NCBI GenBank assembly: GCA_042088965.1
Contig: JBELLC010000062.1
Span: 1-16,987, forward strand
Reading direction: 5' to 3'
Length of the DNA stretch: 16,987 bases
DNA from: TMED26 sp042088965
Lineage (GTDB): Bacteria; Pseudomonadota; Alphaproteobacteria; Thalassobaculales; Thalassobaculaceae
Shown: piece by piece, positions 1 to 6,877 of the stretch
Layout: every line of letters starts with the position of its first letter
Numbering within the stretch: the stretch's first letter is position 1
Made by a program: the position numbers and the translations under genes
The notes under the pieces: model-generated
Databases searched by the model: none
What the model saw: the letters and a program-made list of their open reading frames with translations, nothing else
What the model was told of the DNA's origin: nothing

Positions 1-2687
1 AGGATCGAAAAAAACTCAGCCTTTCAGGGCGAGGCAAGCTGTCCTTGTCGAAAACCGTTGAGACATCGCAAGTTCGCCAAAGCTTTTCGCATGGACGCTC
101 GAAAACAGTCCAGGTCGAGGTGCGCCGACCAACCCGGGTCAAAAAGCCTGTCGTGCTTGGCGGGAAAGAGGCACCAAAGGCACCTGAGCCTGTTGTTGAA
201 GTTGTTCAACCTGAGGCCGCCAAGCCGGAAGTTGCTGCCACCGAGGACAAATCGGTTACCAATTTGACCGAGGTTGAACGGGCCGCCCGTGAACGGGCCC
301 TGCAACAGGGCATGAAACATGATGATGACGGTGCCACCAGCGCTGTCACCAAGGTATCTGCTGCAATAGCGGCCGATGCGGGTGCCGAGGTCGCAGAACC
401 TGTTGTACCTGAAGTACCAGAAGTGCCCTTAACACGCCGCGAAATTGAGGTTCAGGAAGCCCGCAAGATCGCCGATGCAGAGGCTGCCGCCGCAAAGGCG
501 GAGACCGATCGTTTGGTGGAAGAGGAAGCAGCCCGTCAAGCGCGCGCCGCCGCCGAACGCGCGGCGCAAAAGCTCGAAGAAGACAACGCCGCTGCAAAGG
601 CCAAAGCCGCAGCGCCTGCCGCCGAGCCCCGCAGCCCCGCAGCGCCAGCGGCCGTTGCCGCCGAGGAAGACGCCAACCCACGCAACCGCCGGCGCACAAC
701 CGCCGACGCACCAGGCCGAAAACAGCCTGCAGCCCGCCGTGGCGAGCAACGCCGCAGATCAAGCAAGCTGACCATCTCTGAAGCGTTAAGCGACGGCAGC
801 GAACGGGTCCGCAGTTTAGCGGCCATGCGTCGTGCCCGCGAACGCGAAAAAGCCCGCTTGCAGGACAGCGGCGGCGATAACGCCAAACAGGTCCGTGATG
901 TGATCATTCCCGATAACATTACCGTTCAAGAGCTGTCTAATCGGATGGCCGCACGCGGCGCCGATTTGGTTAAATCACTGATGAAAATGGGCGTCATGGC
1001 GACCATTAATCAGGTGATTGATGGCGACACAGCAGAACTTCTGGTGCAGGAATTTGGGCACACCCCGAAACGCGTGTCCGAAGCTGATGTGGAAATTGGT
1101 CTGGTGGGCGAAACGGACGCTTCTGAACTGCTGAAAGCACGGCCACCTGTGGTCACCGTAATGGGTCATGTTGACCACGGTAAAACCTCGTTGCTTGACG
1201 CCTTGCGGCGCACCAGCGTCGTCAGTGGCGAAGCTGGCGGCATCACGCAACATATTGGCGCCTATCAGGTTAATCTGAAATCTGGTGACAAGATCACCTT
1301 CTTAGATACCCCAGGTCATGCGGCCTTTACCGAGATGCGGTCAAGGGGGGCAACGGTTACTGACTTGGTGATTTTGGTGGTCGCCGGCGATGATGGCATT
1401 AAAGAGCAAACTGTCGAAGCTATCCGCCATGCCAAAGCGGCCGAGGTGCCTGTCATTGTTGCGATTAACAAAATGGACAAGCCCGAGGCGGATGCCCAAC
1501 GTGTGCGCAATGAGTTGCTGCAGCATGAAATCATCGTCGAGGAAGTTGGCGGCGATGTCATGGCGATTGAAGTTTCTGCCATGCAAGGGACAGGCCTTGA
1601 TGCCTTGGAGGAAGCCATTCTGTTGCAAGCCGAGGTTATGGAATTGCAAGCCAATCCAGACCGGGCGGCCAACGGCACCGTGATTGAGGCGAAAATGGAA
1701 CGGGGCCGCGGCAGTGTTGCCACGGTTCTGATCCAACGCGGCACGCTGAGCGTTGGTGACGTTTTTGTGGCAGGCGCTGAATGGGGTAAAGTGCGTGCCT
1801 TGATTGATGATCGCGGCCAAAACTGTAAAATCGCTGGACCAAGCTTCCCCGTTGAAGTTCTTGGCCTGGGTGGCACACCGCTTGCTGGTGATGATTTTGT
1901 GGTTGTCGACAGCGAAGCACGCGCCCGTGAAATCGTTGACTACCGCCAGCGTGTCCTGCGCGAGAAGCAAGCGACCGCCGGCGCGCGCGGCACGGTCGAG
2001 CAGATGTTGACCAAGATCGCCTCTGGCGAGGCGCGGGAAGTCCCTGTGGTCATCAAGGCCGATGTGCATGGTTCACTTGAAGCGATCCGCTCGACCCTTG
2101 ATAAGCTGGTCAATGATCAGGTGGCGATGCGGGTGCTGCATGGTGCCGTTGGCGGCATTAACGAGTCAGATGTCACCTTGGCACAGGCCTCTGGCGCGAT
2201 TGTGATTGGCTTTAACGTCCGGGCCAACCCACAAGCCCGCGACCTGGCGCGCCGTGAGAGCATCGATATTCGTTACTATTCGATCATCTATAACTTGATC
2301 GATGACATGAAGGTCGTTCTCACCGGCCTGATGGCACCTGATTTGAAAGAAGAGTTCTTAGGCAATGCCGAAGTGAAAGAGACCTTCAACATTACCAAAG
2401 TCGGTAAGATTGCAGGCTGTATCGTCACCGACGGCAGCATCCGCCGTGGTGCCAAGGTCCGCTTATTGCGCGATAATGTGGTCATCCATGAAGGCACGCT
2501 GAAAACCCTTAAACGCTTTAAAGACGAGGTCAAGGACGTGCGCGAAGGCTATGAATGTGGGGCTGCCTTCGAGGGCTATAGTGACCTGCAAGTAGGCGAT
2601 ATTATCGAGTGCTTTGATGTCAAAGAGATTATTCGCGATTTTGAAGCCATCGAGCAACCTACTGCTGCTGCCTCTGGAAGCACATAA
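1..2687 (+). CDS. infB: Translation initiation factor IF-2 (5' end outside window)
   Basis: IF-2 is the GTPase that brings initiator fMet-tRNA to the 30S subunit and promotes subunit joining. The reading frame is open from base 3, the first complete codon, and gives 894 residues before the TAA stop. The first residues read KKLSLSGRGKLSLSKTVET, continuing into QVRQSFSHGRSK, which matches the conserved N-terminus of alphaproteobacterial IF2. The true start therefore lies just upstream of the window, and the in-frame TTG at 45 is not the start. Counting from base 3, residues of about 60-290 form a low-complexity Ala/Glu/Lys/Arg-rich region, likely extended helix. The G domain follows, with G1 GHVDHGKT at 388-395, G3 DTPGH at 435-439 and G4 NKMD at 489-492. 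Domain II and the C-terminal fMet-tRNA-binding part are complete. rbfA starts 14 nt downstream. Identification is near certain; only the missing start is open. Confidence 0.97.
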   Translation, partial: DRKKLSLSGRGKLSLSKTVETSQVRQSFSHGRSKTVQVEVRRPTRVKKPVVLGGKEAPKAPEPVVEVVQPEAAKPEVAATEDKSVTNLTEVERAARERALQQGMKHDDDGATSAVTKVSAAIAADAGAEVAEPVVPEVPEVPLTRREIEVQEARKIADAEAAAAKAETDRLVEEEAARQARAAAERAAQKLEEDNAAAKAKAAAPAAEPRSPAAPAAVAAEEDANPRNRRRTTADAPGRKQPAARRGEQRRRSSKLTISEALSDGSERVRSLAAMRRAREREKARLQDSGGDNAKQVRDVIIPDNITVQELSNRMAARGADLVKSLMKMGVMATINQVIDGDTAELLVQEFGHTPKRVSEADVEIGLVGETDASELLKARPPVVTVMGHVDHGKTSLLDALRRTSVVSGEAGGITQHIGAYQVNLKSGDKITFLDTPGHAAFTEMRSRGATVTDLVILVVAGDDGIKEQTVEAIRHAKAAEVPVIVAINKMDKPEADAQRVRNELLQHEIIVEEVGGDVMAIEVSAMQGTGLDALEEAILLQAEVMELQANPDRAANGTVIEAKMERGRGSVATVLIQRGTLSVGDVFVAGAEWGKVRALIDDRGQNCKIAGPSFPVEVLGLGGTPLAGDDFVVVDSEARAREIVDYRQRVLREKQATAGARGTVEQMLTKIASGEAREVPVVIKADVHGSLEAIRSTLDKLVNDQVAMRVLHGAVGGINESDVTLAQASGAIVIGFNVRANPQARDLARRESIDIRYYSIIYNLIDDMKVVLTGLMAPDLKEEFLGNAEVKETFNITKVGKIAGCIVTDGSIRRGAKVRLLRDNVVIHEGTLKTLKRFKDEVKDVREGYECGAAFEGYSDLQVGDIIECFDVKEIIRDFEAIEQPTAAASGST

Positions 2688-2701
2688 ACTGAGACGTAGA
2701 T

Positions 2702-3163
2702 ATGGCTCGCGGTCGGACCACAGAGAATGGACAGGGGGGTAAAGCGCCCAGCCTGCGCCAACAACGCGTTGGCGAAGAAATTCGCCATGCTTTGTCAGAA
2801 CTGCTGCGCCGGGACAGCTTACGCGATCCGGCATTGGCAGGCGTCTCAATTACCGTTACCGAAGTATCGGTCAGCCCCGACCTAAAAAATGCCAGTTGTT
2901 ATGTTATGCCATTGGGCGGCGAAGATTTGCCACCTGTATTGGAAGCTTTGGGCCGGGCAGCATCGTTTTTGCGCGGCCAATTGGCAAAACAGGTGCGCTT
3001 GCGCCATATCCCCAATCTGCGCTTTCACACCGATGAAAGTTTTGAGACCGCCAGTAAAATCGACCAGTTGTTCCGTCACCCCGCCGTCGCCCGAGACCTT
3101 CAGGGAGATGACGACGGCGATCATCAGGGGCAGACAGATGATACCCCAGCGGCAGGTAGCTAG
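2702..3163 (+). CDS. rbfA: Ribosome-binding factor A
   Basis: RbfA is a small KH-fold protein that binds immature 30S subunits and helps 16S rRNA 5'-end maturation; it is also linked to cold adaptation. The 153-residue product has the family pattern: an N-terminal helix (VGEEIRHALSELL), the stretch VSITVTEVSVSPDLKNASCYV, and the C-terminal helical part FLRGQLAKQVRLRHIPNLRF followed by DESFETASKIDQL. After about residue 130 the protein ends in an acidic, Asp/Gly-rich, probably disordered tail (QGDDDGDHQGQTDD), which makes it slightly longer than the shortest family members. The ATG lies 14 nt after infB and the TAG stop is 3 nt before truB, consistent with one operon and translational coupling. 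The ribosome-binding site is weak (GAGACG region). Confidence 0.95.
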   Translation: MARGRTTENGQGGKAPSLRQQRVGEEIRHALSELLRRDSLRDPALAGVSITVTEVSVSPDLKNASCYVMPLGGEDLPPVLEALGRAASFLRGQLAKQVRLRHIPNLRFHTDESFETASKIDQLFRHPAVARDLQGDDDGDHQGQTDDTPAAGS

Positions 3164-3166
3164 CTG

Positions 3167-4093
3167 ATGGCATCACGTCGACGCGGTAACCCAGTGCACG
3201 GCTGGGTCATTCTGGATAAACCCGGGACAGTCACCTCAACCCAGGCCGTTGGTGCTGTACGGCGGGTCTTTAACGCCAATAAAGCAGGCCATGCCGGCAC
3301 GCTTGACCCGATTGCCACCGGCATATTGCCAATCGCCCTTGGGGAGGCGACCAAAACCGTTCCCTATGTGATGGATGCCAGCAAAGATTACCATTTCGTG
3401 CTGCGTTGGGGACAAGCAACGACCACTGATGACATTGAAGGCAGTGTTATCGAAACCAGTGACCATCGCCCCGAGCCAGCTGCAATCAACGCCGCGCTGA
3501 AGGCGTTTATTGGCCATATCGAGCAAACACCACCGAAGTTTTCAGCGGTTAAAATCGCTGGCCAACGGGCCTATGATTTGGCCCGCAATGACATGCCCGT
3601 GACGATTTCCAGTCGTATCGTGGATATCCGACATTTTTCCTTGGTTGAGATGATTGACCATGATCATGCCCGCTTTGCGGTCACGTCAGGCAAGGGCGCT
3701 TATATGCGCTCATTAGCCCGGGATTTGGCGCGTGCCCTTGGCACAGTGGGACATATTGCAGAGCTGCGCCGCCTGCGCGTTGGACCGTTTTCACTGGCGC
3801 GGTCGATTTCACTGGATTCTTTGCGGTCTTTGGAGCATATTCCGGCCGCTTTCGAACACCTCTTACCTGTTGATACAGCGCTGGACGACATCCCGGCTCT
3901 TGTTCTTCAAGGCGAAGAGGTTACCCGCCTGCGTCACGGGCAACCGGTATCGGTCTTTCGTGTGATGGATCGAAGCCGATTGGCCGATTTGCAAGAAGGA
4001 GACCTGGTCTACGCCACCGATGGCGAACAACCAGTTGCGATTTCACGCATTGACGGTGGGCGAGTTTGTCCGATCCGTGTTTTAAACTTTTAA
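3167..4093 (+). CDS. truB: tRNA pseudouridine(55) synthase
   Basis: TruB converts U55 in the T-loop of tRNAs to pseudouridine. The 308-residue protein carries the family signature KAGHAGTLDPIATGILP, with the presumed catalytic aspartate at residue 47 (GTLDP). Further conserved elements include the N-terminal GWVILDKPGTVTS, the QTPPKFSAVKIAGQRAYDLAR segment near residue 120, and KGAYMRSLARDLARALG near residue 178. The C-terminal part has the shape of the extra RNA-binding domain of bacterial TruB. The ATG follows the rbfA stop by only 3 nt, so translational coupling is likely. rpsO begins 14 nt downstream. Length and motifs are normal. Confidence 0.97.
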   Translation: MASRRRGNPVHGWVILDKPGTVTSTQAVGAVRRVFNANKAGHAGTLDPIATGILPIALGEATKTVPYVMDASKDYHFVLRWGQATTTDDIEGSVIETSDHRPEPAAINAALKAFIGHIEQTPPKFSAVKIAGQRAYDLARNDMPVTISSRIVDIRHFSLVEMIDHDHARFAVTSGKGAYMRSLARDLARALGTVGHIAELRRLRVGPFSLARSISLDSLRSLEHIPAAFEHLLPVDTALDDIPALVLQGEEVTRLRHGQPVSVFRVMDRSRLADLQEGDLVYATDGEQPVAISRIDGGRVCPIRVLNF

Positions 4094-4107
4094 GGAATGG
4101 ATTTACG

Positions 4108-4377
4108 ATGTCGATTACACCCGAGCGTAAACAAGAACTGATCGTCGAATTTGCCACCAAAGAAGGCGATACCGGCTCCCCCGAAGTCCAGGTCTCGATT
4201 TTGACCGAGCGGATTTTGAACCTGACGGAGCATTTGAAAATCCATAAGAAAGATTTTCATTCCCGCCGTGGTTTGTTGATCATGGTTGGCCAACGCCGCC
4301 GCCTGCTCGACTACCTCAAGGGTAAGGACGAGGGCCGTTATCAAACTTTGATCCAACGTTTGGGTCTGCGCCGCTAA
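4108..4377 (+). CDS. rpsO: 30S ribosomal protein S15
   Basis: S15 binds the central domain of 16S rRNA early in 30S assembly. The 89-residue product starts MSITPERKQELI and contains the conserved TGSPEVQVSILTERI and the LNLTEHLKIHKKDFHSRRGL stretch, ending with YQTLIQRLGLRR; 89 residues is the usual S15 length. The ATG at 4108 is chosen over an upstream in-frame ATG at 4066 inside truB, because the protein homology begins here and a Shine-Dalgarno-like AAGGA lies about 11 nt upstream, overlapping the truB stop. It is the last gene of the + strand operon. The usual downstream partner, pnp, is absent from this position, and the next gene converges 8 nt away. No intrinsic terminator is visible after it. 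Confidence 0.97.
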   Translation: MSITPERKQELIVEFATKEGDTGSPEVQVSILTERILNLTEHLKIHKKDFHSRRGLLIMVGQRRRLLDYLKGKDEGRYQTLIQRLGLRR

Positions 4378-4385
4378 CCATCGCG

Positions 4386-5888
4386 TCACGCATTACGTGC
4401 GTCGGGCGAGGCATCCGGATCAAGCGGATAAATCGGCCGGCGCACATTTTTGAAGACCAAGCTGTCATAGTCGGAGGTACAAACCCCGACACCAGCGCAT
4501 TCAACCACTGTTTTTGCCAGACTGCCAAGCCCGGCGCGCCAATGCACGCGACTTTTCAGCATCATATAACGCTTCTGCCGCGGGTCAATCCCCAGGCTCA
4601 GGAAGCAGGCCAGATCATTTGGCTCCACATGATATGAGATCACCACTATTTCCGCCTTGCCGGTATCGAGCACCACCGTTGGCCCCATATCGCCGCGCAG
4701 CCCGCGGTTCATCGGCCCTTGGTTGGTAAACCGGCCATCCGAGATGAGCTTAACCCGCCCCGTGACCGACAACGGCGCCGCTGTATGGGCGACTGTCGGC
4801 AAATCATTTTTGCCGCCAAGATCGACCGTCACCTGCTGACCAATGCCAGCAGCGATGATCTCCTGCACCGCGTCCGGGTCACAAACTGCAAAGATCGCCA
4901 CATCTTCCAGCCCAGCCTCAAGTATTTCTTTGATGACCGCCATCGTGTCCATCGAGCCGCCAGAGGCGGCATTATCATAATGGTCAAGCAAGACAATCGG
5001 CCCCTCGCTTAATCCGCGCGCGCGGGCAATGGACTGTGCCAAAGGTTCGATCTCATAAATAAAATCTTGCCGCCGCTGCCACGCCAAATCCAGAAGCCTA
5101 TCACACATCTGTTGGGCGGCACGCTGATCACCATCGGTGACCACCACCGCCGACGAGCCCGCAAGGCGAATATCGGCATGCGGGAAGCCTGTGAAAAAGC
5201 TGGCGGATAATGCGCCCTCTTGTTCAAACTGGCGGGCCAACTCTTGGATCTCATGATTGGGACCATCTGCCGTGCCTTGGCGCATAACATGCGGCAGCAT
5301 CGGCCGATTACCCCAGGCCATGGTTGGCCGGCGACCGGTTTTAACCATCTCAATCAACGGCTTGCCCGCCCGCAAGCCTGTCTCATAAATATCCGTATGC
5401 GGATAGGTCTGATAGCCAGCAACAATATCGGCAGCATCAATGATATCGGGATAGAGATTGGCATGCATATCGAGTGCCACGGCAATCGGCACATCGGGCG
5501 CAATCTCGCGCAATCGGCGTAACAACGGACCTTCACCGTCTTCCCGGCTTTCCGTGACCATGGCGCCATGTAAATGTAACAACACCCCATCACAGCCCGC
5601 GGCCACAGCTGCACAAATTTTATCAGTCATAAAATCATAGGCAGCATCTTCCACCGGTCCGCTTGGCGCGGCACTGGCAGCCAAGGCCATGTCGATCTCG
5701 GCAGCGGCTGCTTCAGCTAACTCCAGATAAGCCCCCAGCGCCGTTCCTGTGCCCGCATAGGCAGCACAGGCTTCTGCGCCATGCAAAGGCTCAGGGATCA
5801 CATTATCGCGGGAAAACCGAGCCAATGGCGTTGGCACAGGCGAAAATGTATTGGTTTCATGTTGCATCATGGCGATGACAAGGCGCAT
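4386..5888 (-). CDS. M81 family (MlrC-like) metallopeptidase
   Basis: The 500-residue protein belongs to peptidase family M81, whose named member MlrC (microcystinase C) opens or cleaves linearised microcystin peptides in sphingomonads; most relatives have unknown substrates. Family motifs in order are MMQHETNTFSP (residues 7-17), LLHLHGAM (103-110), ALDMHANLYPD (138-148) and YPHTDIYETG (162-171); their Glu, Asp and His residues are the likely zinc ligands. DHYDNAASGGSMD, in the second half, resembles the conserved C-terminal-domain motif. The ATG at 5888 is preferred over upstream in-frame starts because homology begins at MRLVIAMMQHE and an AAGGA lies 10 nt upstream. No signal peptide is seen, so it should be cytoplasmic. 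It converges on rpsO (8 nt apart) and lies 176 nt downstream of the GDPD gene. Microcystin degradation should not be assumed; no mlrA, mlrB or mlrD neighbours are present. Confidence 0.88.
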   Translation of the reverse strand: MRLVIAMMQHETNTFSPVPTPLARFSRDNVIPEPLHGAEACAAYAGTGTALGAYLELAEAAAAEIDMALAASAAPSGPVEDAAYDFMTDKICAAVAAGCDGVLLHLHGAMVTESREDGEGPLLRRLREIAPDVPIAVALDMHANLYPDIIDAADIVAGYQTYPHTDIYETGLRAGKPLIEMVKTGRRPTMAWGNRPMLPHVMRQGTADGPNHEIQELARQFEQEGALSASFFTGFPHADIRLAGSSAVVVTDGDQRAAQQMCDRLLDLAWQRRQDFIYEIEPLAQSIARARGLSEGPIVLLDHYDNAASGGSMDTMAVIKEILEAGLEDVAIFAVCDPDAVQEIIAAGIGQQVTVDLGGKNDLPTVAHTAAPLSVTGRVKLISDGRFTNQGPMNRGLRGDMGPTVVLDTGKAEIVVISYHVEPNDLACFLSLGIDPRQKRYMMLKSRVHWRAGLGSLAKTVVECAGVGVCTSDYDSLVFKNVRRPIYPLDPDASPDARNA

Positions 5889-6064
5889 GGCGGCAGCATC
5901 CTTTCTGAGTTCTGGCAAAACGCGGACCAACAGACACGCGACGTGATACCATCCAAATGAGTCCACAGACGAGGCGTCGGAAAACGACCCCACCATGATC
6001 TTAAGCTGTAAACAGGACCGGGTTCAATTGAATGCCCAACAGTCAGGGGATTTTTATGCCCGCG

Positions 6065-6811
6065 TTAACGGTCGCACGGCGGCATTGACGCCAATAAGCC
6101 AGAAGGGTCATCGGTTATAATCGCATCAAGCCCAGCCGCTCTTAGCGTGGCAGCACGGGCCGACTCATTGACCGTATAGGCCGCTGCCAAAAACCCCGCG
6201 CGATGGATTTCCGCGATATGCGCGGCTGTGAGCGCTTGCTGTCCAACATGGATCGAAACACAGCCAAGGGCAGTAGCGGTACGTTGCCAGTCACAGTTTA
6301 AATCATCACACAACAGGCCACAGGACCAGGTCGGGGCATGATCTGCGCACCAGGAAATGGCGCGCCAATCAAAACTGGTCAAGAGCAGGCGTTCCGGTGG
6401 AAACTGATGGGCCGCTAAAATATCAACGGCAACCGCCGCTGTCTCAGCCCCGCGGCCGGCACAGGGTTTAATTTCCAAATTCAGACCCAGGTTAAGGGCT
6501 CGCAGACGGTCAAGCGCAGCGCTCAGCGTGGGCACAGCCTCGCCCGTAAAAGCCTCACCAAACCAACGGCCCGCGTCCAAACGGGCGATTTCAGCCCAGG
6601 TCTTTTCACGCACCGGCCCGACACCATTGGTGGTCCGGTCCAACAGATCGTCATGCATCAAAATAGCGACGTTATCGGCGCTGAGCTTAACATCAACCTC
6701 GACCCAGCGGGCGCCTGCTTTTTGGGCAGCAGATAAACTGGCGAGGGTATTTTCAGGGGCCACAGCGGCGGCACCGCGATGGCCGATGAGACCAGGTAAA
6801 TCAACACGCAT
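6065..6811 (-). CDS. Glycerophosphodiester phosphodiesterase (GDPD/UgpQ-like)
   Basis: This 248-residue protein is a GDPD-family TIM-barrel enzyme expected to hydrolyse glycerophosphodiesters to glycerol-3-phosphate and an alcohol. Catalytic and metal-binding motifs are present: GHRG (His11) followed by APENT (19-22), VEVDV (Glu38 and Asp40), and MHDD (His53). The downstream elements NLEIKP, LLTSFDW and AYTVNE, and the final DAIITDDP, match the cytosolic UgpQ-type group. No signal peptide is visible, so it is probably cytoplasmic. The ATG at 6811 is chosen over a TTG at 6829 because it has a purine-rich GGGGGCGGCGA just upstream. The gene begins only 29 nt after the pnp terminator hairpin, which leaves little room for its own promoter. 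The M81 gene follows 176 nt downstream on the same strand. Confidence 0.93.
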   Translation of the reverse strand: MRVDLPGLIGHRGAAAVAPENTLASLSAAQKAGARWVEVDVKLSADNVAILMHDDLLDRTTNGVGPVREKTWAEIARLDAGRWFGEAFTGEAVPTLSAALDRLRALNLGLNLEIKPCAGRGAETAAVAVDILAAHQFPPERLLLTSFDWRAISWCADHAPTWSCGLLCDDLNCDWQRTATALGCVSIHVGQQALTAAHIAEIHRAGFLAAAYTVNESARAATLRAAGLDAIITDDPSGLLASMPPCDR

Positions 6812-6840
6812 TCGCCGCCCCCAAAGCAAGCCGAGATGTG

Positions 6841-6867
6841 AAAAGAGGGGCCAGCGGCCCCTCTTTT
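6841..6867 (-). terminator. Intrinsic terminator of pnp
   Basis: A perfect 12-bp inverted repeat, AAAAGAGGGGCC / GGCCCCTCTTTT with a 3-nt loop, begins about 10 nt after the pnp stop codon. Read on the - strand it is an A-tract, GC-rich stem and T-tract structure, typical of Rho-independent termination, though the T-run is short and lies within the stem. The symmetry could let it work in both directions. Confidence 0.88.
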
Positions 6868-6877
6868 TAGCGTTATC

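Noticed and set aside
1341..2069. Long open frame on the - strand inside infB (242 residues)
   Set aside because: It lies fully antisense to the conserved GTPase core of IF2, and its composition is that of a codon-bias shadow frame with no recognisable domain.
3739..3760. TGGCAC followed by TTGCA inside truB, resembling a sigma-54 promoter
   Set aside because: The spacing is 11 nt rather than 5, and it lies within a coding region with no fitting downstream gene.
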